A stretch of DNA of 64,000 nucleotides, taken from contig NZ_BMTQ01000011.1 of the NCBI RefSeq assembly GCF_014649755.1, positions 62,001 through 126,000 on the forward strand. Direction: 5' to 3'. Under the pieces are notes generated by a model that did no database searches, was not told the DNA's origin, and saw only the letters and a program-made list of their open reading frames with translations. Shown here in pieces: positions 17,042-25,014 of the stretch. The DNA comes from Streptomyces litmocidini. Lineage in GTDB: Bacteria > Actinomycetota > Actinomycetes > Streptomycetales > Streptomycetaceae. The position numbers and the translations under genes are program-made. Every line of letters starts with the position of its first letter. The stretch's first letter is position 1.

Positions 17042-17686
17042 CTACGCTCCGGACGCGGCGGCAGCGGGGTCCTGGCTGATCTGGCGGAGCCAGGGGACCG
17101 TGGTGTCGGAGAGCCTGACCTGGGCGTCGTCCCAGTGGCCGTAGCGCGGGTTCACGTCGATGCCGAGCTCCTCGGAGGCGGCGGAGAAGACGTCCGTCAG
17201 CTTCTTCTGGCCCTCGGGGCCCTCGGTGACGCCCAGCTTCTGGGCGATCTTGTTCATGAGGACGTTGCGGCGGACGAACGCGTCGATCTGGTCGGGCGCC
17301 ACGCCCTGCTCCTGGAGGAGGACGGCCGCGAGCCGGTCCTCGCCGCCGGCCTGGCGGACGAAGGAGGTCCGGGCCTCCTGGAGTTCGGCGCGGGTGGCGG
17401 TGACGCCGTTGTCGCGGGCGACCTCGTCGACGACCCGGTCGAAGATCATGACGTTGAGTTTGCGGCGGCTGAGGTCACCGGTGGCCGCGACGAGCTGCGC
17501 CGACTGCGGCGAGGCCGCCTGCGCGTGCCGTACGTCCTCGACCTGCGCCTGCAGGCTGGCGACCTCGATCCGCCGGCCGCCGACGACGGCCGCCGCTCCT
17601 GGATGGGCGTCACTGCCGCAGGCGGTGAGCAGCGGGGCCGCGGTGAGGAGGGCGGCGGAGACGGCGAGTGCGGTGCGGCGGTGCAA
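17042..17686 (-). CDS. SurA N-terminal-domain lipoprotein
   Basis: The 214-residue protein has a short basic start and a lipoprotein signal (ALAVSAALLTAAPLLTAC) with lipobox LTAC at about residues 19-22. A SurA-like chaperone N-terminal domain follows (VVGGRRIEVASLQAQVEDVR, DRVVDEVARDNGVTATRAELQEAR), without an obvious parvulin domain. It probably helps folding of exported proteins on the outer face of the membrane. TTG 17686 was chosen because GGGAGG lies 5-6 bases upstream; the further upstream frame lacks a good site. It lies 34 bases upstream of mazG and may be co-transcribed with it. Confidence 0.85.
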   Translation of the reverse strand: MHRRTALAVSAALLTAAPLLTACGSDAHPGAAAVVGGRRIEVASLQAQVEDVRHAQAASPQSAQLVAATGDLSRRKLNVMIFDRVVDEVARDNGVTATRAELQEARTSFVRQAGGEDRLAAVLLQEQGVAPDQIDAFVRRNVLMNKIAQKLGVTEGPEGQKKLTDVFSAASEELGIDVNPRYGHWDDAQVRLSDTTVPWLRQISQDPAAAASGA

Positions 17687-17766
17687 AGGAGCCTCCCGGG
17701 CTGGTCGTGCGTCAGTTGAACGACCTTGCGGTGATCGATGGTAGGGAGTCGCCGGGGCCGGAGCCA

Positions 17767-18759
17767 CTACTTCGGAGCGACTGTTTCCCACAACGACTCA
17801 CCCGTCACCCGGGTGTCGGCCGCGCGTGGAGCGCCGCTCGTCTCCTTCAGCAGATAGTGCGGCCTCCGCTTCACCTCGTAGTAGATGCGTCCGACGTACT
17901 CGCCGATCAGCCCGGCCATCACCATCTGCACGCCGGCGAGGGCGGTGACGGCGACGAGGAGGGTGACGTAGCCGGGGGTGTCGACGCCGTTGACGAGGGC
18001 GTCGCCGACGATCCAGGCCGCGTAGCCGAGGGCGACGACGGTGAGGAGGAGGCCGAGGTGGACGGCGGCCCGCAGGGGCTTGTTGTTGAAGGAGAGGAGG
18101 CCGTCGAGGCCGTAGTTGAGGAGCTTGCCGAAGGTCCACTTGGAGCGGCCCTGCTCGCGGACGGCGTTCTCGTAGGAGAAGGTCGTGGTGCGGAAGCCGA
18201 CCCAGGAGAAGAGGCCCTTGGAGAAGCGGTTGTACTCGCCGAGTTCGAGGACGGCGTCGACGGTGCGCCGCGACAGGAGCCGGAAGTCTCCGACGCCGTC
18301 GACGAGCTCGACGTCGACGAGCCGGTTGATCGCCCGGTAGTAGAGGCGTGCGGTGAGGGTACGGGTGACCCGGTCGCCCTCGCGGGTGCGGCGGGCGACG
18401 ACCTGGTCGTACCCCTCGGCGTGCAGGGCGACCATGCGGTGCACGAGTTCCGGCGGGTGCTGGAGGTCGGCGTCCATGATCACGACGGCGTCTCCGGCGG
18501 CGTGCCGGAGGCCGGCGAGCATCGCGGCCTCCTTGCCGAAGTTGCGGCTGAAGGAGAGGTAGCGGACCCGGTCCGGGTCGCGACCGGCGAGCTCCTGGAG
18601 CAGGGGGAGGGTCCCGTCCCGGCTGCCGTCGTCCACGTAGACGACCTCGAAATCCCCGTCGAGACGGGAGAGTTCGGCGGTCACGTGGTCGTGGAAGCGG
18701 GCGAGGACGTCCTCCTCGTTGAAGCACGGGACGACGATCGAGAGCAGCACGCGGACCAC
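17767..18759 (-). CDS. GT2 family membrane glycosyltransferase (GtrB/CsbB/DPM1-like)
   Basis: The 330-residue enzyme is expected to load a sugar onto a polyprenyl phosphate at the inner membrane face. The GT2 start is LLSIVVPCFNEEDVL, VVYVDDGSRDGT and VIMDADLQHPPEL give the nucleotide-sugar/metal sites, and SKWTFGKLLNYGLDGLLSF is the conserved GtrB segment. Two C-terminal membrane helices follow (HLGLLLTVVALGYAAWIV and VTLLVAVTALAGVQMVMAGL). GTG 18759 is chosen, GTG 18750 is possible; neither has a strong ribosome-binding site. It is divergent from a YfhO-type membrane protein (18877), an arrangement that parallels CsbB-YfhO in Firmicutes. Confidence 0.87.
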   Translation of the reverse strand: MVRVLLSIVVPCFNEEDVLARFHDHVTAELSRLDGDFEVVYVDDGSRDGTLPLLQELAGRDPDRVRYLSFSRNFGKEAAMLAGLRHAAGDAVVIMDADLQHPPELVHRMVALHAEGYDQVVARRTREGDRVTRTLTARLYYRAINRLVDVELVDGVGDFRLLSRRTVDAVLELGEYNRFSKGLFSWVGFRTTTFSYENAVREQGRSKWTFGKLLNYGLDGLLSFNNKPLRAAVHLGLLLTVVALGYAAWIVGDALVNGVDTPGYVTLLVAVTALAGVQMVMAGLIGEYVGRIYYEVKRRPHYLLKETSGAPRAADTRVTGESLWETVAPK

Positions 18760-18876
18760 GACAACGGAGCCCGGTGTCCCGGCCGGTCCGGATGGATGAC
18801 CTTCAGGCGACCATCGTGTGAACTGGCCTGCCGGGCCCGCCCCTTCCCGCGGGGACGCTGACATATTCGAACGGTC

Positions 18877-21309
18877 ATGCCGAACGTCACGCGCGCCCAG
18901 CCGCCCTCCGCCCGCCCCGCCGGCCCGCTCTCGCCGACGCCCTCCCCGGTGTCGGCTCCGGCGCTCGCCGCGCTGCTCTCCGTCGTCGCCGTCTGCGGCG
19001 GGGACGCCGTCGCCCGGGTGTTCCCGTTCGGGCCGCGCCACCGGGCCGTCAACGACCTCGCCAACCAGTTCGTGCCGTTCCACGCGCACCTGTGGGACCT
19101 GCTGCGCGGCCGGGCGGACGGCGGGCTGCTGCTGGACTGGCAGGGCGGCTGGGGCACGAGCTTCCTGCCCGACTACGGCACCTACCTGTCGAGCCCCTTC
19201 GCCCCGCTGGTCGCGCTCCTCCCGCGCGGCGACGTCGAGTACGCGGTGTACGGGATCACCGTCCTGAAGACGGCGGTCGCGGCGGCGGCGATGACGTTCC
19301 TGCTGCGGCGGACCGGCCCGTCCGGAACGTGGTGGTGGGCGGCGGTGCTCGGCGCCTCGTACGCGCTGTGCGGCTGGTCGCTCGCGGAGGGCGCGTACAA
19401 CCCGATGTGGCTGGACGGCCTGATCGCCTTCCCGCTGCTCTGCCTGGTGGGCGAGTGGGTGCGGGAACGCCGGCGGCCGCTCCTGGGCCCCCTGGTGGTG
19501 GCGGTCTGCTGGTTCGCGAACTTCTACACGGCGTACATGGCGACCCTGGGCGCCGCCCTGGTGCTCCTGGTCCGGCTGGCGGTCACGGACTCCTTCCGCC
19601 GGCGGACGCTCCTGCGGGCGGCGGTGACGACGGCCCTCGGGGTGGGCCTCGCGGCTCCCGTCCTCGTCCCCGTCCTCCTCGGCTCCCGGCACGCCTACCC
19701 GGGCGTCGTCCGGGACTTCGCCCCGGCGGCCGGCACGGACGTGCTGGCCCGGCTGCTTCCGGTGACGTACAGCTTCGCGACCCCGGCGGCCTTCGTCTGC
19801 ACGGCGGTGCCGTTGCTGGCGGGGTCGCTGCTCTTCCGCCGGGACGCGCCGGGCCGGGAGCGGTGGCTGTGGGGCGGTCTGTGCGCGGCGGTCGCGCTGT
19901 CGATGCAGTGGGGCCCGACGCACCTCGTCTGGCACGTCTTCGCCACCCCGAACGGCAGCCCGTACCGCCAGACCTTCGTCCTGTCCGGCGTCCTCGTGCT
20001 CGCCGCCTGGACGGGCCTGGCCCACGGCCTCCCGGACCGCAGGTCGCTGCTCGGCGGAACGGCGGTCGTCCTGGCCCTGACCGCCGGGGCCCTGCCCAGC
20101 CCGCTCCTGAACTCCTGGTCGCTGCTCCTCGCGGGCGCGGGCCTGGCGGCGGTGGCGGGCGCGCTGCTGCTGCCGGGGCGCGGGCGGTACGGGGTGCTCG
20201 CGGCGCTCCTCGTCACGGGCACCCTGCTCGGCCAGGCGGCGGCGACCACGGCGTACGCGGACCGGGAGCGGCCGGCCCGGCTCGACGACTACCCGCCGTG
20301 GGGCGCGGAGCACGAGCGGCGGGCGGCGGCGCTCGCGGCGGCCGACGGCTGGCCCGCGTACCGCACGGACTCCGGGCTGCCCCGGGTCGCGGGCAACGAT
20401 CCGCTGCTCCTGGGCGGCCAGGGTGCCGCGTACTACAGCAGCCACACCCCGGCGGTCCTGACGGAGACCCTGGCCGCGCTGGGCGGCGGCTGGACCTCGC
20501 GCGGCCGGAACCTGCTGAGCCTGGACAACCCGGTGACGGACGCGCTGTTCGGGGTCGGGGCGCGGTGGCGGGACGGCGGGGTGGTCCGTACGGACGCGTA
20601 CCTGCCCCTGGTGACGGTACGGCCCCCGGGCCCGCCCCCGGTCTACGGCCCGTCGCCGTTCCGCAACCAGGAACTCCTGCTCGGCGCCCGGGTGTACGGG
20701 GCTCCGCACGCGGGCGCGTGCTGGGTCGGTACGGAGGTCTTCCTCTGGGCCCCGGACGCGACGGGCACGGCCCGGCTCGGCGGGAACGCCCCGGTCCGCC
20801 TCCTCGGCGGCACCCCGAAGCGCCGCGCGGCCCTGACCTCGCTGGGCGTCCAGCGGGTCCCCGGCCTGAGGCCGGACCTCCCGGGGCGTGGCGAGCTGGG
20901 CTGCCTGGACCACGACCGCCTGCGGACGGCGGTGACGGCCCTGCGCACCCGCGCGGCGACCTCGGTACGCGTCACCCCGGACGGCATCCGGGCCACCCTC
21001 CCGCCGGGCTCCACGGGCACGGCGGTCGTGGCGGCCCCGCACATCGCGGGCTGGCACTGCGAGGACGCCGCCCCGGCCTCGTACGGCGGCCTGCTGGCCG
21101 TCCCGGCCGGAAGCGGCACCCTCTCCTGCACGTTCCGCCCCCCGGGCCTGCGGGCGGGCCTGGCGGCGGGGGCGCTGGCGGCGCTGGGGCTGGCGGGCGT
21201 GGTCGTGGCCGGACGCCGGACCCGTCAGGGCCGGGCGATCACCCCGCCGACGGCCGCGCCCGCCGGTCGGGCGACGAGCGCCGTCTCGCGGAGCGCCGGC
21301 GGCAGGTGA
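18877..21309 (+). CDS. YfhO-family polytopic membrane protein, putative GT-C glycosyltransferase
   Basis: The 810-residue protein has about a dozen membrane segments over the first 470 residues, then a soluble region of about 290 residues, and a last segment near 780. The first extracytoplasmic loop carries NDLANQFVPFHAHLWDLLRG and WGTSFLPDYGTYLSSPFAPL, typical of YfhO and GT-C enzymes that use polyprenyl-phosphate sugars on the outer face. In Bacillus and Listeria YfhO partners CsbB-like enzymes to decorate teichoic acid. Here the adjacent divergent GtrB/CsbB-type gene makes the same partnership likely; the acceptor polymer in Streptomyces is unknown. The last 25 codons overlap a short minus-strand frame (21225-21353). 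Confidence 0.82.
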   Translation: MPNVTRAQPPSARPAGPLSPTPSPVSAPALAALLSVVAVCGGDAVARVFPFGPRHRAVNDLANQFVPFHAHLWDLLRGRADGGLLLDWQGGWGTSFLPDYGTYLSSPFAPLVALLPRGDVEYAVYGITVLKTAVAAAAMTFLLRRTGPSGTWWWAAVLGASYALCGWSLAEGAYNPMWLDGLIAFPLLCLVGEWVRERRRPLLGPLVVAVCWFANFYTAYMATLGAALVLLVRLAVTDSFRRRTLLRAAVTTALGVGLAAPVLVPVLLGSRHAYPGVVRDFAPAAGTDVLARLLPVTYSFATPAAFVCTAVPLLAGSLLFRRDAPGRERWLWGGLCAAVALSMQWGPTHLVWHVFATPNGSPYRQTFVLSGVLVLAAWTGLAHGLPDRRSLLGGTAVVLALTAGALPSPLLNSWSLLLAGAGLAAVAGALLLPGRGRYGVLAALLVTGTLLGQAAATTAYADRERPARLDDYPPWGAEHERRAAALAAADGWPAYRTDSGLPRVAGNDPLLLGGQGAAYYSSHTPAVLTETLAALGGGWTSRGRNLLSLDNPVTDALFGVGARWRDGGVVRTDAYLPLVTVRPPGPPPVYGPSPFRNQELLLGARVYGAPHAGACWVGTEVFLWAPDATGTARLGGNAPVRLLGGTPKRRAALTSLGVQRVPGLRPDLPGRGELGCLDHDRLRTAVTALRTRAATSVRVTPDGIRATLPPGSTGTAVVAAPHIAGWHCEDAAPASYGGLLAVPAGSGTLSCTFRPPGLRAGLAAGALAALGLAGVVVAGRRTRQGRAITPPTAAPAGRATSAVSRSAGGR

Positions 21310-21353
21310 CGGCGCCGGTCCTCGGGGAGGAGGACGTGGACGGCGTGGCTCAC
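21225..21353 (-). CDS. possible 42-residue small protein coupled to the GNAT gene
   Basis: The frame begins with GTG at 21353, which overlaps the TGA of the GNAT gene as GTGA, and runs 42 codons (VSHAVHVLLPEDRRRHLPP to VIARP). Third positions are nearly all G or C. It overlaps the 3' end of the plus-strand yfhO-like gene by 85 bases, and that overlap alone could produce such bias. There is no recognisable domain. It could be real and translationally coupled, or the decayed end of a longer gene. Confidence 0.3.
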   Translation of the reverse strand: MSHAVHVLLPEDRRRHLPPALRETALVARPAGAAVGGVIARP

Positions 21354-21877
21354 CCGCCCGCCCCGTCGAACACGGCCTCCCAGCGGACCTCGCCGTCCCG
21401 CGTCTCCTCCGTCGGTGCGAGGCCGGCCGCGCGGGCGACGGCGGCGGAGGCCGCGTGGGCGGGGTGGACGTGGGCGACGACGGTCCGGACGCCCCGCTCC
21501 ACGAGCAGTCCGACGAGTCCCGCGGCGGCCTCTCGGGCGATCCCCCGCCCCTGCCACCCGGTCCCGATCACCCAGGCGACCTCGGCGGTCCGCCCGCCGT
21601 CGGTGACCGTCGCCTGCACGGTCCCGGTGAGCCGGCCCTCCGCACGGAGCCGCACCACCCAGTTGCACCAGGCGACCGCCGGGTCGGGCGATCCGGCGAC
21701 CAGCCGTTCGTACCGGGCGCGCAGTTCGGGCGGGGCGAGCGGGGCGCCGCCGATGAAGGCGTGGAGGGCGGGGTCGGCGAGGACCCCGGCCATCTCGCCG
21801 GCGTGCGCGACGGCGAGCGGCACGAGGTCGAGCCGCCCCGTCCGTACCTCCGGAAGGCCGTCCTGTTCGGTGTTCAC
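21350..21877 (-). CDS. GNAT-family N-acetyltransferase
   Basis: The 175-residue protein is a GCN5-related acetyltransferase of the RimJ/RimL-like branch. It opens with VRTGRLDLVPLAVAHAGEMAGVLADPALHAFIG, has the central VAWCNWVVRLRAEGRLTGTVQATV, and the acetyl-CoA motif VIGTGWQGRGIAREAAAGLVGLL. The end is VVAHVHPAHAASAAVARAAGLAPTEE. GTG 21877 was chosen because it overlaps the stop of an upstream 14-codon frame in GCGTGAAC; no separate strong ribosome-binding site precedes it. Translation therefore probably depends on reading of that small peptide. The acceptor is unknown; a peptide or protein N-terminus is possible for this branch. Confidence 0.85.
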   Translation of the reverse strand: MNTEQDGLPEVRTGRLDLVPLAVAHAGEMAGVLADPALHAFIGGAPLAPPELRARYERLVAGSPDPAVAWCNWVVRLRAEGRLTGTVQATVTDGGRTAEVAWVIGTGWQGRGIAREAAAGLVGLLVERGVRTVVAHVHPAHAASAAVARAAGLAPTEETRDGEVRWEAVFDGAGG

Positions 21878-21918
21878 GCGTCGAAGTCCCAGATCCCCTG
21901 GTCGTTGCCGCTGCTCAT
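21874..21918 (-). CDS. 14-residue peptide gene upstream of the GNAT gene
   Basis: The minus strand encodes MSSGNDQGIWDFDA and then TGA. The ATG at 21918 is preceded by a strong GGGGGAGGG ribosome-binding site 6-7 bases away, better than those of most genes in the window. The TGA shares bases with the GTG of the acetyltransferase gene. It lies 47 bases after the stop of an AraC-family gene. The peptide is acidic and ends in an aromatic Trp-Asp-Phe-Asp-Ala motif. It may be a coupling leader peptide, or a peptide substrate or partner of the acetyltransferase; nothing in the sequence decides between these. Confidence 0.6.
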   Translation of the reverse strand: MSSGNDQGIWDFDA

Positions 21919-21965
21919 GGTGGTCCCTCCCCCGTCCTCCCGAAACCTGTCGAACGGTTCCGAGC

Positions 21966-22979
21966 CTAGGCACGCGCGGCCCCTCCCGCTGTGCACCCGG
22001 CGCGGGTCTCCTTGACGCTCAGCGCGCGGAACTCGGTGGGGCTCAGTCCGTACGCCGTCCGGAAGGCGCGGCTGAAGACGGCGGGACCGCTGAACCCCCA
22101 GCGTACGGCGATGGCCTGCACGGGGTGCCCGAGGAGGTCGGGGCGGGCGAGGTCGTCGCGGCAGCGCTCCAGGCGGCGGCGCCGGATGCGGGCGTGGACG
22201 GTCTCCCCGTCACCGTGCGTCCGGAACAGCTGGTGGAGGGTCCGCACGGAGATGTGGTGGCCGGCGGCGACGGCGGCCGGGGTGAGGTCGGGGTCGCCGA
22301 GGTGGGTGTCCACGAAGGTGTGGATCCGCTGGACCAGGGCCCGTGCCCGGGCCTCGGCCGGGAGCTGCTCCTCCGCGTCGAGGTTCTGTGCGAGGCAGGC
22401 GGCGGCGAGGTCGACGACGACGGAGCCGAGGCGCGGCAGGTCCTCGGGCGCGCACTGGCCGGCGTGGCCCTCCAGGGAGCCGAGGAAGGAGGCGAGGACC
22501 GCCCCGAGCCCGTGTCCGCCGGGGATCCGGCTGGCGAGCAGCCGGTCGATCCGGCGGGTGCGCAACGGCAGGACGTCGCGCGGGACCTGGAGCATCGTCA
22601 GCTGCACGGGGCCCGAGTCGCGGGGCATGGCGGCGTCGGAGGGCCGCGAGGTGTCCCAGAAGACCAGGTCGCCCGCGCCGACGTTGCAGTCGTTCCGGTG
22701 CTGGGAGAGGAAGGTGGCGCCCCGCCGCATCAGTCCCAGCTGGTACTGCTCCGGGTCGCCGCGCCGGATCAGGGCGGGGGTGCGGCGGGACCGCAGGGGC
22801 GAGAAGGAGAACCGCGCGACGCGGACGGTCCTGAGGTCCAGGACGGCCGCCTCCGCCTCGAAGTCGGCGGGCCGCTCGACGCTGAGCGCGGTCGGCATCA
22901 CCTCCCGCGTGATCAGGTCCGCGAACCAGTCGAACCGCTCCCGCGCGGGCAGCTCCCCTGCCGAGACCTTTGACCACAT
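21966..22979 (-). CDS. AraC-family transcriptional regulator
   Basis: The 337-residue regulator has an N-terminal AraC-binding-like (cupin-type) ligand domain (FDWFADLITREVMPTALSV to RNDCNVGAGDLVFWDTSRP) and a C-terminal double HTH domain from about residue 235 (TPAAVAAGHHISVRTLHQLFRTHG, HPVQAIAVRWGFSGPAVFSRAFRTAYGLSPTEFRAL). ATG 22979 has GGGGGAG 7 bases upstream. The effector is unknown. It is the first gene of a possible minus-strand unit with the 14-residue peptide and the GNAT gene, and may control them. Confidence 0.9.
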   Translation of the reverse strand: MWSKVSAGELPARERFDWFADLITREVMPTALSVERPADFEAEAAVLDLRTVRVARFSFSPLRSRRTPALIRRGDPEQYQLGLMRRGATFLSQHRNDCNVGAGDLVFWDTSRPSDAAMPRDSGPVQLTMLQVPRDVLPLRTRRIDRLLASRIPGGHGLGAVLASFLGSLEGHAGQCAPEDLPRLGSVVVDLAAACLAQNLDAEEQLPAEARARALVQRIHTFVDTHLGDPDLTPAAVAAGHHISVRTLHQLFRTHGDGETVHARIRRRRLERCRDDLARPDLLGHPVQAIAVRWGFSGPAVFSRAFRTAYGLSPTEFRALSVKETRAGCTAGGAARA

Positions 22980-23130
22980 CGCGCTCTCCCCCGGTCGATC
23001 TTGCCGTCAGTGGCCAGGGTGCAGCGGCGCGAAGGCGTTTGTCGCAGGGTTTCCGCCCGGCGTGGCGCACCGGGAACGCCCCTGGACCGCGACCGCGTCC
23101 CGACGGCCCCTCCCGGGGGCGCCGGCCCGG

Positions 23131-23202
23131 CGCCGGGGGCCCGGGGCCCGGGGGCCCGGGGGCCGGTGTCCGGGGCCCGGGGCCCGGGGGCCCGGTGTCC
23201 GG
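23131..23202. repeat. GGGCCC-rich imperfect direct repeat
   Basis: Two copies of about 35 bases made of alternating GGGGCCCGG and GGGGGCCCGG units, each ending near GGTGTCCGG, lie just downstream of the DUF2625 stop. The sequence can fold into several self-complementary hairpins and may serve as a terminator. The rest of 22980-23130 holds the promoter region of the AraC-family gene. Confidence 0.6.
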
Positions 23203-23204
23203 TC

Positions 23205-23945
23205 CTACACGTCCTCGCCGAGGAAGCCGGGGTCGGTGCCGTCGAGCTGCAGGGCCGTGTCGCGCGCGAAGCCGAGCAGCTGCCCCAGGGGGACGACCGC
23301 GCGGCTGGTCGCGGCCAGGTCCCGGTGCGCCTCGGCGGACCACAGGGGCGGGTAGAGGCTGAGGCCCTCTCCGCCGGTGAGGCTCGGCACCTCGTCGCGC
23401 CAGCCGGGCCAGCGCAGGCCCTCGTAGAACTCCTCGGTCCCGCCGGCGAGCATCCACGACAGCCACGCCCCGTAGCCGGCGCCGGTCGCGTCCCAGCGCA
23501 GCGAGTCGGGCGCGAAGTAGACCATCTCGCCGGGGCTGCCCGGGAGTCCGGTCTCCTCCTCCGTGCCGCCCTGGATCGCGAAGGCCCCGCCGAGCACGTC
23601 GTGCGCGACGACGAGTCCGGCGGCGGGGCGCCAGGCGGGGTCGGGCTCGTCGGGGTAGCCGTTGACCCGGGCGAGGCCGGGCAGGCGCCGGTCGTTGTGG
23701 GCGGCCGGGCTGCCGTACACCCGCAGCCAGCCGTCGTCGACGAGGGCGCCGCCGGTGCGGAAGAGGAACGCGCCCAGGTACGAGCGGACGGTGACCTGCG
23801 TCTGGAGGAGCGTCGCCGCCGCCCGCTCCGGGTCGGCGGCCGTCACGTCGACGGGCACCTTCGCCGTCCGCAGCTCCTCTTCGAGCAGCGGCCACGCCGG
23901 GTCCTCGACCTCGGTCAGTTCGCTCAGTCCACGCAGTTCTCGCAC
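23205..23945 (-). CDS. DUF2625 family protein
   Basis: The 246-residue protein matches the DUF2625 family: VEDPAWPLLEEELRTAKVPVDV, TLLQTQVTVRSYLGAFLFRTGGALVDDGWLRVYGSP, AHDVLGGAFAIQG, VYFAPDSLRWDATGAGYGAWLSWMLAGG. It is soluble and has no signal peptide. The function of the family is not established to my knowledge. GTG 23945 is preferred because an ATG farther upstream (24005) would overlap the start region of the divergent PadR gene. The 63 bases between them contain ATGCAATGCA, a possible regulator site. Confidence 0.82.
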   Translation of the reverse strand: MRELRGLSELTEVEDPAWPLLEEELRTAKVPVDVTAADPERAAATLLQTQVTVRSYLGAFLFRTGGALVDDGWLRVYGSPAAHNDRRLPGLARVNGYPDEPDPAWRPAAGLVVAHDVLGGAFAIQGGTEEETGLPGSPGEMVYFAPDSLRWDATGAGYGAWLSWMLAGGTEEFYEGLRWPGWRDEVPSLTGGEGLSLYPPLWSAEAHRDLAATSRAVVPLGQLLGFARDTALQLDGTDPGFLGEDV

Positions 23946-24008
23946 TCCGGCATCGTCGCACGCGCCGTTCCGTTGATCAGCGGCGCTCCCGGGGGTATCT
24001 TGCATTGC

Positions 24009-24380
24009 ATGGTTCCTGGCGAAGCAAGATCAGAGGCGTCCGGAAGGGTCGCCAGTCAGCTGCGCAAGGGCGTGCTGGAGTACTGCGTCCTGGCCCTGCT
24101 GCGCGACGGCCCGCGCTACGGCGTCGAGATCCTCGACGAGCTGGCCGCCGTCAGCGTCATGACCACCAGCCAGGGCACGATCTACCCCCTGCTGTCCCGG
24201 CTTCGCCGTGACGGACTCGTCGACACCGAGCTGCGCGAGTCGGCCACCGGCCCCGCCCGCCGCTACTACACGCTCACCGCGCCCGGCAGGACCGCGCTCG
24301 CCGAGTTCGCCGAGAGCTGGCCGCGCTTCCGCGACGGCGTCGACCACTTCCTGACCGCACCCCACGGAGGTTCCGCATGA
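24009..24380 (+). CDS. PadR-family transcriptional regulator
   Basis: The 123-residue protein is a winged-helix repressor of the short PadR-s2 type. Its core reads LRKGVLEYCVLALLRDGPRYGVEILDELAA, then SQGTIYPLLSRLRRDGLVDTELRES and GPARRYYTLTAPGRTALAEF. It is followed, with a 4-base ATGA overlap, by a HAAS-domain membrane protein, the standard two-gene arrangement in which the PadR protein represses its own operon. ATG 24009 lies within the sequence TTGCATTGCATGG, which may include its operator. Confidence 0.92.
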   Translation: MVPGEARSEASGRVASQLRKGVLEYCVLALLRDGPRYGVEILDELAAVSVMTTSQGTIYPLLSRLRRDGLVDTELRESATGPARRYYTLTAPGRTALAEFAESWPRFRDGVDHFLTAPHGGSA

Positions 24381-24955
24381 CCGGCACCGAACACCCCCTC
24401 GTGACCGACTACCTGGCCACGATCGAGCGGGAGGCGTCCTTCCTGCCCGCCGGGCGCCGCGAGGAACTCCTCGCCGACCTGCGCGAACACCTCGCGGTCG
24501 CCGTCGGGGAGGAGCAGGACCCGGAGGCCGTCCGCACGGCGCTCGAACGGCTCGGCAGCCCCTCCGCCATCGTCGCGGCCGCCCGCGAGGAGGAGCCGGA
24601 GACCGCCGCCGCTCCCGTCGCGCCTCCGGAGGCCCCCCAGTCCCGGTCACGGAGCGTCCTCACCGCCGTCCTGCTCGGCGTGAGCGGCATCGCCGCGCTC
24701 TCCTCCCCCTTCGCCGGCCTGGCCGCCCTCGTCCTGGGGCTCGGACTGCTGTGGACGTCCGCCGCGTGGCAGCGGCGGACGAAGGCGGTCGCGACCGCCC
24801 TGACCCTCGCGGCGCCGGTCACGGTCGGTCTCAGCATGCTCCTCCTGGCCGCCCGCCTCGGCATAGTGGAGCTGCTCGTCCTTCTCGCCGTGAGCATCGC
24901 CCTGCCCGCGACGGCGGCGGTCCGTCTGCTCCGGGCCCCGGCACGGGCCGCCTGA
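24377..24955 (+). CDS. HAAS-domain (DUF1700-like) membrane protein
   Basis: The 192-residue protein has an N-terminal HAAS domain (VTDYLATIEREASFLPAGRREELLADLREHLAVAV, then EAVRTALERLGSPSAIVAAAR) and at least four C-terminal hydrophobic segments from about residue 92. Such proteins are normally encoded directly after a PadR repressor, as here. They are thought to be membrane sensors or regulators of their partner; direct biochemical evidence is thin. Confidence 0.85.
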   Translation: MTGTEHPLVTDYLATIEREASFLPAGRREELLADLREHLAVAVGEEQDPEAVRTALERLGSPSAIVAAAREEEPETAAAPVAPPEAPQSRSRSVLTAVLLGVSGIAALSSPFAGLAALVLGLGLLWTSAAWQRRTKAVATALTLAAPVTVGLSMLLLAARLGIVELLVLLAVSIALPATAAVRLLRAPARAA

Positions 24956-25014
24956 CCAGGCCCGGAAGGGGCAGGGCCCACCCCCTGTCCGACCAAGATC
25001 ATCACGGGTGCAGA

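Noticed and set aside
23131..23202. GGGCCC repeat as a small RNA gene
   Set aside because: It is simple-sequence DNA that folds in many ways and has no promoter; a terminator or slippage repeat is a simpler reading.
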